From assembly GCA_013214715.1 (NCBI GenBank), contig JABSSB010000234.1:1-5178 (forward strand): a stretch of DNA of 5,178 nt, read 5' to 3'. Below are positions 1 through 4,730 of the stretch, in pieces (positions within the stretch are counted from its first letter, which is position 1; each line of letters begins with the position of its first letter). The stretch comes from Paracoccaceae bacterium (GTDB lineage: Bacteria > Pseudomonadota > Alphaproteobacteria > Rhodobacterales > Rhodobacteraceae). The position numbers and the translations under genes were made by a program. Below the pieces are notes generated by a model that ran no database searches, had not been told where the DNA came from, and saw only the letters and a list, made by a program, of their open reading frames with translations.

Positions 1-193
1 TGCCACCAAGTGTGTCAGTTCCGGTTGCACCCACAATAGCAGTTGTGCCTGAAATGGATACGGAATCGCCGAATTCATTCAACTCCTCGGCATCAGAGGC
101 CGTCAGTTTCGTGTCGACAACAATGGGTTCTGCAGCCCCAACGGCGGCACCAATCAAGATGACGATGGATGTAAGCCAAATTACAGATCGCAT
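1..193 (-). CDS. Secreted FG-GAP repeat (beta-propeller-like) protein, N-terminal part only
   Basis: This frame reads on the minus strand from an ATG (complement of 191-193) to the window edge, giving 64 codons with no stop; the rest lies outside the window. Residues 1-21 look like a signal peptide: an Arg near the start, a hydrophobic run (VIWLTSIVILIGAAVGA), then an Ala-rich cleavage-type site before Glu22. After it comes KLTASDAEELNEFGDSVSIS followed by GTTAIVGATG. This is the typical blade pattern of FG-GAP/integrin-alpha-like repeats (kLtasDg..FG.sVai.G.tavvGA), so the protein is probably exported and extracellular or periplasmic. A purine-rich AAAGGGA (minus strand, 199-205) sits 5 bases before the ATG and supports this start. 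The IS3 left end lies only 18 bp upstream, so the native promoter is probably displaced. The family call rests on one repeat; the exact function is unknown. Confidence 0.72.
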   Translation of the reverse strand, partial: MRSVIWLTSIVILIGAAVGAAEPIVVDTKLTASDAEELNEFGDSVSISGTTAIVGATGTDTLGG

Positions 194-211
194 CTCGGTC
201 CCTTTGGAGTA

Positions 212-229
212 GCCCCCTGAAAGTGGTCC
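212..229 (+). repeat. IS3 left terminal inverted repeat
   Basis: GCCCCCTGAAAGTGGTCC matches the reverse complement of 1408-1425 (GCCCCCATCGGGTGGTCC) at 13 of 18 positions. The outer six (GCCCCC) and inner six (TGGTCC) are identical. Similarity stops immediately inside. The outermost base of the IS may be one or more bases further out, since IS3 elements usually end in TG. Confidence 0.7.
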
Positions 230-270
230 ACCAACTGGGATAGATTGTCCCTCAAATTGGAGGATCAGCG

Positions 271-549
271 ATGGCTGGCAAACGAGAGAAGCCCGAAGAG
301 ATTGTATCGAAGCTTCGGCAAGTTGAAGTTTTGCAAGGACAAGGTGCAACGATTGCCGAAGCGGTGCGCCAGATCGGGGTGACGCAGCAGACGTTTTATC
401 GATGGCGTAAGCTGTATGGTGGGATGCAGAGGTCACAGCTCATGCGGCTGAAAGAACTTGAGAAAGAGAACCAGCGGCTGCGTAGAGCGGTATCCGACCT
501 GACGTTGGACAAGCTCATTCTGACGGAAGCGGCAAAGGGAAACTTCTGA
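271..549 (+). CDS. IS3-family transposase OrfA (DNA-binding subunit)
   Basis: A 92-residue protein of the size usual for IS3 OrfA. Residues ~10-47 form the Tnp_1/HTH_8-type helix-turn-helix, ending in the common QTFYRWRKLYGG block. Residues ~57-80 form a Leu-rich coiled coil (Leu63, Leu70, Leu77 in heptad spacing), used in this family for OrfA/OrfAB multimerisation, and end in DLTLDKLILTEAAKGNF, a hallmark C-terminus of this IS3 subgroup. OrfA binds the inverted repeats and can limit transposition when made alone. The start is supported by GGAGGA at 259-264, 6 bases before the ATG. The stop at 547-549 follows a slippery heptamer (534-540), so a fraction of ribosomes probably continue into orfB. 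Confidence 0.93.
   Translation: MAGKREKPEEIVSKLRQVEVLQGQGATIAEAVRQIGVTQQTFYRWRKLYGGMQRSQLMRLKELEKENQRLRRAVSDLTLDKLILTEAAKGNF
534..540 (+). promoter_or_regulatory. Candidate programmed -1 frameshift heptamer between orfA and orfB
   Basis: In the orfA frame the sequence reads A AAG GGA, an exact X XXY YYZ slippery heptamer. It lies two sense codons (AAC TTC) before the orfA TGA. Slipping back one base puts the ribosome into the frame that runs without a stop through LLSPSRRRK into orfB. IS3 elements make their active OrfAB transposase by such a -1 shift. The efficiency of this particular heptamer and any downstream stimulatory structure are not established here. Confidence 0.6.
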
Positions 550-581
550 GCCCTTCTCGTCGCCGGAAATGCATCGACCAT

Positions 582-1397
582 GTGCGGCAGGAGTTGGGCG
601 TGTCTGAGCGCCGCGCCTGCCGCACTTTGGGCCAGCACCGATCTACGCAGCGCAAAGTTCCGCAAGGCCGGGCCGATGAAGAACGTCTGACTGACGACAT
701 CATTGAGCTGGCCGATCAGTATGGGCGCTACGGATATCGCATGGTGACCGGGTTGCTAAACAACGCGGGCTGGCATGTGAACCATAAGCGTATGGAACGT
801 ATCTGGCGACGTGAAGGGCTGAAAATCCCACAGAAACAGAACAAGAAAGGGCGGCTTTGGCTGAATGACAGGTCGTGCGTTCGGTTCAGGCCGGAACGAC
901 CCAACCATGTGTGGTCCTACGACTTTGTCCAGGATCGCACGGCGGATGGCCGCGCCTATCGGACACTGAACATCATTGATGAATACACCAGAGAGGCGCT
1001 TATGATCCGCGTGGATCGCAAGCTTAACTCAACCGATGTGTTGGACGCACTAACAGACCTGTTCATCCTGCGAGGGCCGCCAGAATACATAAGGTCAGAC
1101 AATGGCCCGGAATTTATCGCTCAGAAAGTGCGGGATTGGATCGCTGCCGTGGGTGCTAAGACCGCATACATCGAACCCGGATCGCCATGGCAGAACGGAT
1201 ACTGCGAAAGCTTCAATGCTCGCTTCCGGGACGAGCTCCTGAACGGCGAGATGTTCTACACCTTGAGGGAAGCCCAAATCCTGATCGAACAATGGCGGCT
1301 TCACTACAACACGGTCAGGCCGCACAGTTCCTTGGGTTATCGTCCACCAGCGCCTGAAAGCATCGTCCCGATAGACCACAGGCCCACGATGCACTAA
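582..1397 (+). CDS. IS3-family transposase OrfB (DDE catalytic subunit)
   Basis: The catalytic half of the IS3 transposase, 271 residues from a GTG at 582. The same frame is open upstream to the frameshift site at ~540, so the functional product is probably the OrfAB fusion, and the GTG is only a possible independent start. Residues ~34-86 match the HTH_21 region (DQYGRYGYRMVTGLL). The rve integrase core follows, with the DDE triad Asp114 (WSYDFVQDRT), Asp173 (IRSDNGPEF) and Glu209 (NGYCESFN). The 35 residues between the second Asp and the Glu are the DD(35)E spacing of this family. The C-terminal YNTVRPHSSLGYRPPAP block is the usual ending. No frameshift or stop is seen, so the enzyme should be active. 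It would cut and join IS ends through a circular intermediate, as known for IS3. Confidence 0.95.
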   Translation: MRQELGVSERRACRTLGQHRSTQRKVPQGRADEERLTDDIIELADQYGRYGYRMVTGLLNNAGWHVNHKRMERIWRREGLKIPQKQNKKGRLWLNDRSCVRFRPERPNHVWSYDFVQDRTADGRAYRTLNIIDEYTREALMIRVDRKLNSTDVLDALTDLFILRGPPEYIRSDNGPEFIAQKVRDWIAAVGAKTAYIEPGSPWQNGYCESFNARFRDELLNGEMFYTLREAQILIEQWRLHYNTVRPHSSLGYRPPAPESIVPIDHRPTMH

Positions 1398-1407
1398 CAA
1401 TCAAACC

Positions 1408-1425
1408 GGACCACCCGATGGGGGC
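1408..1425 (-). repeat. IS3 right terminal inverted repeat
   Basis: The reverse complement GCCCCCATCGGGTGGTCC pairs with the left repeat at 212-229 (13 of 18 identical, both end blocks perfect). Including base 1426 gives the CA terminus (TG on the other strand) expected of IS3 elements. It begins 10 bp after the orfB stop codon. Confidence 0.7.
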
Positions 1426-1426
1426 A

Positions 1427-1749
1427 CGCTAGCCAAGGCGATCAGGTATGCTCTTGGCCGTATGAAGAAGATGCGCGGATATCTGGAAAACGGTTCCCTC
1501 GAGCTCGACAATAATTGTGCGGAGCGTTCAATCCGCTGCGTGGCTCTGGGCCGGAAGAACTACCTCTTCGTCGGCTCCGAGGGCGGCGGCAAGGCCGCGG
1601 CCATCGCCTATACCCTGATCGAAACCGCCAAACTGAACAGCGTCGATCCCCAAGCATGGCTCATATGGGTTCTTGCGCGTATCGCTGATCACAAGATCAC
1701 TCGACTGGACGAGCTGCTGCCCTGGCGTTACGCTGCACAAGCAGCGTAA
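1427..1749 (+). pseudogene. tnpC: IS66 transposase TnpC, C-terminal fragment (remnant A)
   Basis: From 1427 the frame reads LAKAIRYALGRMKKMRGYLE, then the core block LELDNNCAERSIRCVALGRK, then GSEGGGKAAAIAYTLIETAK, and ends with the IS66 C-terminal domain block VDPQAWLIWVLARIADHKI and TRLDELLPWRYAAQAA. These are diagnostic for the IS66 DDE transposase. The Glu in CAER should be the last member of the catalytic triad; both catalytic Asp residues lie in the missing N-terminal ~4/5 (full-length TnpC is usually ~500 residues or more). The remaining frame is undamaged, so the truncation looks fairly recent or simply lucky. The fragment begins in mid-codon at the IS3 tip and cannot be functional alone. 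Confidence 0.88.
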
Positions 1750-1795
1750 TAGACGACGCTTAGACCCCGCCAGAGCGGCCAGACCAAACGGTTAC
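1427..1795 (+). mobile_element. IS66-family remnant A: right end only
   Basis: This segment holds the 3' end of an IS66 tnpC followed by 46 bp of noncoding tail that ends in ACCAAACGGTTAC (1783-1795). Read outward-in, this is GTAACCGTTTGGT, resembling the GTAA-starting termini of IS66 elements. The tail aligns with that of the second relic at 4411-4456: both contain GACGCT, then GCCAGAGC, then ACC..ACGGT(T/C)AC. Everything upstream of the last ~108 tnpC codons (tnpA, tnpB and most of tnpC) is missing; the IS3 right end takes its place. Confidence 0.75.
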
Positions 1796-1817
1796 CATCA
1801 ACCTCGTCTTTACCACC

Positions 1818-1823
1818 GAGGTG
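1818..1823 (+). promoter_or_regulatory. Possible ribosome binding site for a shortened DUF2165-like product
   Basis: GAGGTG lies 6 bases before ATG 1830 and matches the anti-Shine-Dalgarno well. It would favour ATG 1830 (123 residues) over GTG 1821 or ATG 1824. Because it lies inside what looks like original coding sequence, it may be a fortuitous site. Confidence 0.35.
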
Positions 1824-2201
1824 ATGGATATGGCGCGGCTGCGGGCGGATTTCCCGGATGCCTACGCGCTGGTTGAACACCGCCGTGTGATTGACCCGCG
1901 CCTGACGCGACTGGCCTTCAGCGCGGTGGTGGCGTGGGAGTTGCTGGCGAGCGCGGCTCTGTGGCTTGGTGTATTGAGCCTTGGGGCGGCGGCTTTGGGT
2001 ATGACGACAGCTGATGTGGCGATACTGCGCGGGCTGGTGGGCGCGGGGCTTTTTAGTGCCACTTGGATGGCCTTCCTCGTGGTTGGGAACTGGTATTGCT
2101 ATTGGTTCGGTCACGAAGGTGCACAGAACACCCATTTCCAGATGACGCTCTGGGGCATAGGCTGCACGGGGCTGATGATAATGGGGCTATTGCTGGTTTA
2201 A
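1821..2201 (+). CDS. DUF2165-like small membrane protein, probably 5'-truncated by IS66
   Basis: A 126-residue product is predicted from GTG 1821. A soluble start (RLRADFPDAYALVEHRRVID) is followed by three hydrophobic segments at about residues 31-58, 66-89 and 108-126. Between the last two lies GNWYCYWFGHEGAQNTHFQ, which resembles the conserved W/F..W..NGQ region of DUF2165 predicted small integral membrane proteins; the function of that family is unknown. The frame stays open and family-like upstream of 1821 (INLVFTTEV, from 1797), up to the IS66 terminus at 1795. That suggests the original first membrane segment and start were lost on IS insertion. If it is still translated, ATG 1830 with GAGGTG six bases upstream is a better start than GTG 1821. 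Its stop overlaps that of the convergent GNAT gene. Family assignment is moderate. Confidence 0.65.
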   Translation: MMDMARLRADFPDAYALVEHRRVIDPRLTRLAFSAVVAWELLASAALWLGVLSLGAAALGMTTADVAILRGLVGAGLFSATWMAFLVVGNWYCYWFGHEGAQNTHFQMTLWGIGCTGLMIMGLLLV

Positions 2202-3049
2202 TCCAGCTTCATGTCCAGCAGCAGCACCTCGGAATAAAGATGATCCACCTCGGCCGGGTCCATCTGGCCCGGTGTATAGAATCGAGGGACCGAGATCGGT
2301 TCAATCGCGTCGGCTGTGATATTCGGTGCAAACCGACGGTCTAATGATAGCTTGGCCTCGGCCTCGCCCAGCAGGCTGGTAGCAATCGCGCGGGCATGGG
2401 CGACAAAGCGGGCGCGGTTGCCCAGATGTAGGATTTCGTGGGTCATATGCGTGTCATGCTTACGCTTGATCGCGCGAACAACAAGCAACGGGCCATCGCA
2501 GGTTTCCACCACCACGCGGTCCTGCGGCAAACCGGCCAGATCAGTCAGAATCTGGCGATCCTTATTGCTCAGATCCTCTGCCCGCTCGTCCGCCGGAGTG
2601 ACCTGCAAGCGCGGCGCGCCCGGGCGCGGGGTCCAAAGCAGTCGCTCGTCATCCAAGGGCACGAGCCCAGCGCGCCGCACTGCACCGACGGCCAGAGGTG
2701 AGCTGGTCAGATCGGTAATTGTGACACCTGGCAGGGATTTCGCTAGCGCAATCATCTGCCCGCCTAGGCCACGTCCACGATGGGGAGCAAGAATGTACCA
2801 TGAGGACATATTGGCGGTAAGCTTTGGCCCCGCCTCGGTCGGGCGTCGGGCGGTTACAAGGCCCATGACACCCAAAAGCGCACCGTTTTCGCGCGCGGTC
2901 ACCGCACAAGGCAGATCGTCACCGGACCAGCGCCCATCAAGCAGACGACGCCATGCGTTCATCCCCCATTTGGCGCGAGGGAATACCTGCGCCATAAAGG
3001 TCGCGATCTCCTCGCGCTCATCGGGTCCGGCGAACGAGACATCTATCAT
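2198..3049 (-). CDS. GNAT-family N-acetyltransferase
   Basis: A 283-residue protein. The N-terminal ~140 residues carry a GNAT fold: MIDVSFAGPDEREEIATFMA at the start, a central strand at GALLGVMGLV (residues ~56-65), and motif A at WYILAPHRGRGLGGQMIALA (84-103), whose R91-G-R-G-L-G96 fits the R/Q-x-x-G-x-G/A loop that binds the acetyl-CoA pyrophosphate. Residues ~145-283 are an additional region I do not recognise, so the protein is about twice the size of a minimal GNAT. Its start overlaps the deacetylase stop by four bases (ATGA, 3046-3049), implying translational coupling; no separate strong Shine-Dalgarno is evident. The pairing with a NodB-type deacetylase hints at acetyl-group handling on a carbohydrate or amino sugar, but that is inference. 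The substrate is unknown. The frame is intact. Confidence 0.85.
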   Translation of the reverse strand: MIDVSFAGPDEREEIATFMAQVFPRAKWGMNAWRRLLDGRWSGDDLPCAVTARENGALLGVMGLVTARRPTEAGPKLTANMSSWYILAPHRGRGLGGQMIALAKSLPGVTITDLTSSPLAVGAVRRAGLVPLDDERLLWTPRPGAPRLQVTPADERAEDLSNKDRQILTDLAGLPQDRVVVETCDGPLLVVRAIKRKHDTHMTHEILHLGNRARFVAHARAIATSLLGEAEAKLSLDRRFAPNITADAIEPISVPRFYTPGQMDPAEVDHLYSEVLLLDMKLD

Positions 3050-3807
3050 GTGGTGATCCGCAGATCTTTGCTTAGCTGCAACCAGCGCACATCCGGTGCT
3101 ATGCGGCCGCAGAAATGATCCAGAAAAGACCAGATCTCGTCACTGGTTTGCAGGTGATGGGTGGTGATGCCGGTGGGCTCGTCACGGTCGGTTTCGCCGC
3201 GGCGACGTTGCTGCAAATGATCAACGACACAGGCAAGAAACCCTTGCACACCGCGAAAGCGCGGGCCGTCTTTCCAGCGGATAGGATCCGCATGCACGTT
3301 CACCTGCGTAAGCCCCGGTACCGGATGCGCGGTGCGGCGGGTGAGATTGGTGGAGACCAGTGAGAACCCCAGATCACGCAAAAGCGCGGGCGTGTCGGGG
3401 CCAATTCGGTTCCAAGGAGCGGCAAAGCCGTGCATCAGGCCGGGCATTTGCAGTTCTTGCAGACGCGCCCAGCCCGCCAAAAGGTCCGCGCGCTGCTGAT
3501 CAAGCGAGCGCGACAGTCCCACCTCGGATGCACCATGACCTTTAGGTTCGTGATTCACATGGGCCCAGCCGTGCTGCAGAACGTCCACCGCTGATACATC
3601 CGCAATCCGTCTGCCTAACGCCTGTGTAGCGCCGATTGGAATGACCGCAAGATGTATGGGAATCCTGTGCCGCCCTGCCAACGCGAGCAAACGATCAAGC
3701 GCGGGCGTGTGTGTTTCTGCATCATCGTCGCGCCACCATAGCGTAGGCAGAGTTCCTTCGACACGCCACAGGGCCAATTCATCTTCCAGATCACGCCAGT
3801 TTGCCAT
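3046..3807 (-). CDS. Polysaccharide deacetylase (NodB/CE4-like) family protein
   Basis: A 253-residue protein with the landmarks of the NodB homology fold. WWRDDDAE (24-31) is the first-strand Asp cluster, with one Asp as likely catalytic base and one as metal ligand. HGWAHVNH (79-86) provides the H-x3-H metal pair, His79 and His83. FAAPWNRI (128-135) corresponds to the substrate-groove R/A-x-P-W motif, and THHLQTSDEIWSFLDHF (216-232) contains the late His. There is no signal peptide or membrane segment, so it is probably cytoplasmic, unlike secreted chitin or peptidoglycan deacetylases. The family removes N- or O-acetyl groups from sugars; the true substrate here is unknown. It is the middle gene of a minus-strand operon, starting 9 bp after the ghrA-like stop with AGGG overlapping that stop as a weak ribosome site, and overlapping the GNAT gene by 4 bp. 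The frame is intact. Confidence 0.88.
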   Translation of the reverse strand: MANWRDLEDELALWRVEGTLPTLWWRDDDAETHTPALDRLLALAGRHRIPIHLAVIPIGATQALGRRIADVSAVDVLQHGWAHVNHEPKGHGASEVGLSRSLDQQRADLLAGWARLQELQMPGLMHGFAAPWNRIGPDTPALLRDLGFSLVSTNLTRRTAHPVPGLTQVNVHADPIRWKDGPRFRGVQGFLACVVDHLQQRRRGETDRDEPTGITTHHLQTSDEIWSFLDHFCGRIAPDVRWLQLSKDLRITT

Positions 3808-3816
3808 TACGCGACC

Positions 3817-3948
3817 CTAGTACCCGCGCGCGCGTTCTACCAGAAAAAGAAACGGCTCCCCAGCCTCGCCGCGGCGCACATTTTCGGCAATCACGCGCGC
3901 AGCGGACCGGGGCCTTGTCTCGCTTGCGATATGCGGTGTGACGGTGAC
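3817..3948 (-). pseudogene. ghrA: Glyoxylate/hydroxypyruvate reductase A, C-terminal fragment
   Basis: The minus strand reads VTVTPHIASETRPRSAARVI then AENVRRGEAGEPFLFLVERA and RGY, then TAG at 3817-3819. This is the C-terminal end of GhrA-type D-2-hydroxyacid dehydrogenases: the TPHIA block carries the catalytic His of the family, and the ending (V/D)RARGY is typical. Only about 43 of the usual ~310 residues remain. The homology stops at ~3943-3948, where IS66 tnpC sequence begins on the other strand, and a stop codon follows in the ghrA frame just beyond. The intact enzyme would reduce glyoxylate or hydroxypyruvate with NAD(P)H; this remnant cannot. It lies 9 bp upstream of the deacetylase gene, so it was probably the preceding gene of the operon, and its loss has removed the operon's upstream promoter region. 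Confidence 0.82.
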
Positions 3949-4456
3949 ACTCTACGCGGTGGAGAAAGAGGCGCGCGGTAAGCCACCGAGCGAACGGGTG
4001 GCGCTCCGTCAATCCAAGGCCAAGCCGGTCTTTGACGGCCTCGAAGAGTGGTTGCACGCCCAGTTGCCACGGATCCGGGTAAGTCGCCACTGGCTCAGGC
4101 GATCCGCTATGCCGTTGGCAGGTTGCCGAAAGCCCGCCCCTTTCTCGACAACGGGGCGCTGGAACTCGACAACAATTCCACCGAGCGGGCGATGAAACCA
4201 GTGGCCATAGGCCGGAAAAACTGGATGTTAGCAGGCTCAGAAGGTGGCGGCAAAGCCATGGCCATCGCCTTCACCCTGCTCGAAACCGCCAAGCTCAACG
4301 GTGTAGATCGGCAAGCCTGGCTGACCTGGGTTCTTGGGCGCATCGCCGACCACAAGATCAATCGTCTCAACGAATTGATGCCATGGAGTTGAGCTGCGCA
4401 GGCAGCGTAACCGGGATCGCCGACGCTCTGCCAGAGCACCTTCACCGGACGGTCAC
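3943..4456 (+). mobile_element. IS66-family remnant B: right part only
   Basis: The segment contains the last ~155 codons of a tnpC and a 46-bp tail ending in CCTTCACCGGACGGTCAC (4439-4456). Read inward, that is GTGACCGTCCGGTGAAGG, close to the GTAAGCGTCCGGTG-type terminus I recall for IS66 elements. The left part of the element (left end, tnpA, tnpB and most of tnpC) is absent, and the internal sequence joins the ghrA fragment directly at ~3943-3950. The protein differs clearly from remnant A, so the two relics came from different IS66 elements, though they point the same way. Confidence 0.75.
3946..4410 (+). pseudogene. tnpC: IS66 transposase TnpC fragment with frameshift and early stop (remnant B)
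   Basis: The first part reads LYAVEKEARGKPPSERVALR, then SKAKPVFDGLEEWLHAQLPR and I, up to ~4075. It then continues in a second frame as GKSPLAQAIRYAVGRLPKAR, LELDNNSTERAMKPVAIGRK, GSEGGGKAMAIAFTLLETAK and VDRQAWLTWVLGRIADHKI. Joining the two requires one extra base near 4076-4077 (ATC-CG-GGT where family members encode I-S/P-G-K), so a single-base deletion has broken the frame. Near the end, TGG AGT TGA replaces the expected W-R-Y. Translation therefore stops at 4392, although the ancestral AAQAA ending and TAA remain readable to 4410. With its 5' portion missing as well, this is a dead gene. Glu in STER is the expected catalytic Glu. Confidence 0.87.
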
Positions 4457-4701
4457 AGCGGACACGGTTCTCTGGCGAACAAACTCCGCACACGGCCAAA
4501 GCTCTAATGCAGGCAACGTTGGAACTGTTGGAGGCAGCTGAGCTGGTCGCTGATAACATGGAGGATGGTGACATGTTTAATCTCTACGAGCGCTGGCAGC
4601 TCCCAATGTATGAGCTTCAGATCACACCGACCATCCAGGCGCTTGAAGAACTGCGCGAAGCGCAGTTACGGATGCTGAAAAACGAAATAGGCGGCTGGTG
4701 A
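4457..4701 (+). pseudogene. C-terminal part of an unidentified protein, cut by the IS66 right end
   Basis: The first ATG is at 4507 and gives a 64-residue product (MQATLELLEAAELVADNMED ... LRMLKNEIGGW). The same frame is open upstream to the IS66 terminus and reads plausible protein (SGEQTPHTAKALMQATLELL), and there is no convincing ribosome site before 4507. This suggests the coding sequence once began further upstream and was cut by the IS. An internal ATG at 4573 has GGAGGA seven bases upstream and could start a 43-residue product (MFNLYERWQLPMYELQITPT...). The product is acidic, rich in Glu and Leu, probably helical, without signal or membrane segments. I do not recognise the family. Its stop lies 29 bp from the end of the convergent HEPN-like gene. 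Confidence 0.45.
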
Positions 4702-4730
4702 ATTATGGGGGCTGAGGGGCCTTCAGGCCA

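Larger units (their letters stand above)
212..1425 (+). mobile_element. IS3-family insertion sequence (IS407-like), apparently complete
   Basis: This element of about 1.2 kb carries orfA and orfB in the usual IS3 arrangement, with orfB in the -1 frame relative to orfA. It is bounded by imperfect 18-bp inverted repeats (212-229 and 1408-1425). The length, the orfA/orfB sizes (92 and about 271 aa) and the protein style fit the IS407 group as I know it; the group call is from recognition, not a search. Both frames are open with all catalytic residues, so the element may still be active. The exact tips are uncertain by one to a few bases. No matching short direct repeat is visible at the two flanks (left ...GGAGTA, right ACGCTAG...), which suggests a deletion or recombination after insertion. 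Confidence 0.85.

Noticed and set aside
12..212. Plus-strand frame of 66 codons at the left edge
   Set aside because: It lies opposite the FG-GAP gene, whose signal peptide and repeat motif make the minus strand the coding one; the plus frame has no recognisable features or ribosome site.
2316..3056. Long plus-strand open frame of 246 codons opposite the GNAT gene
   Set aside because: Its product is Arg/Ser/Pro-rich without any family pattern, as expected of a high-G+C antisense shadow. The minus strand carries clear GNAT motifs.
3791..4090. Minus-strand frame of 99 codons spanning the ghrA/IS66 junction
   Set aside because: It crosses two unrelated sequences and is out of frame with the recognisable ghrA C-terminus; it is a chance open frame.
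1427..4456. A composite transposon with IS66 copies at both ends
   Set aside because: Both copies lack their left ends, come from different IS66 types and have clipped neighbouring genes, so they cannot act as a mobile pair and look like independent relics.
4107..4574. Minus-strand frame of 155 codons
   Set aside because: It is the antisense of IS66 tnpC and the following ORF, and its Ser/Ala-rich product shows no family features.
4709..4730. Possible hairpin (GGCC-TTCA-GGCC) between the convergent genes at 4701 and 4731
   Set aside because: The stem is only four base pairs with no following T-run on either strand, too weak to call a terminator.
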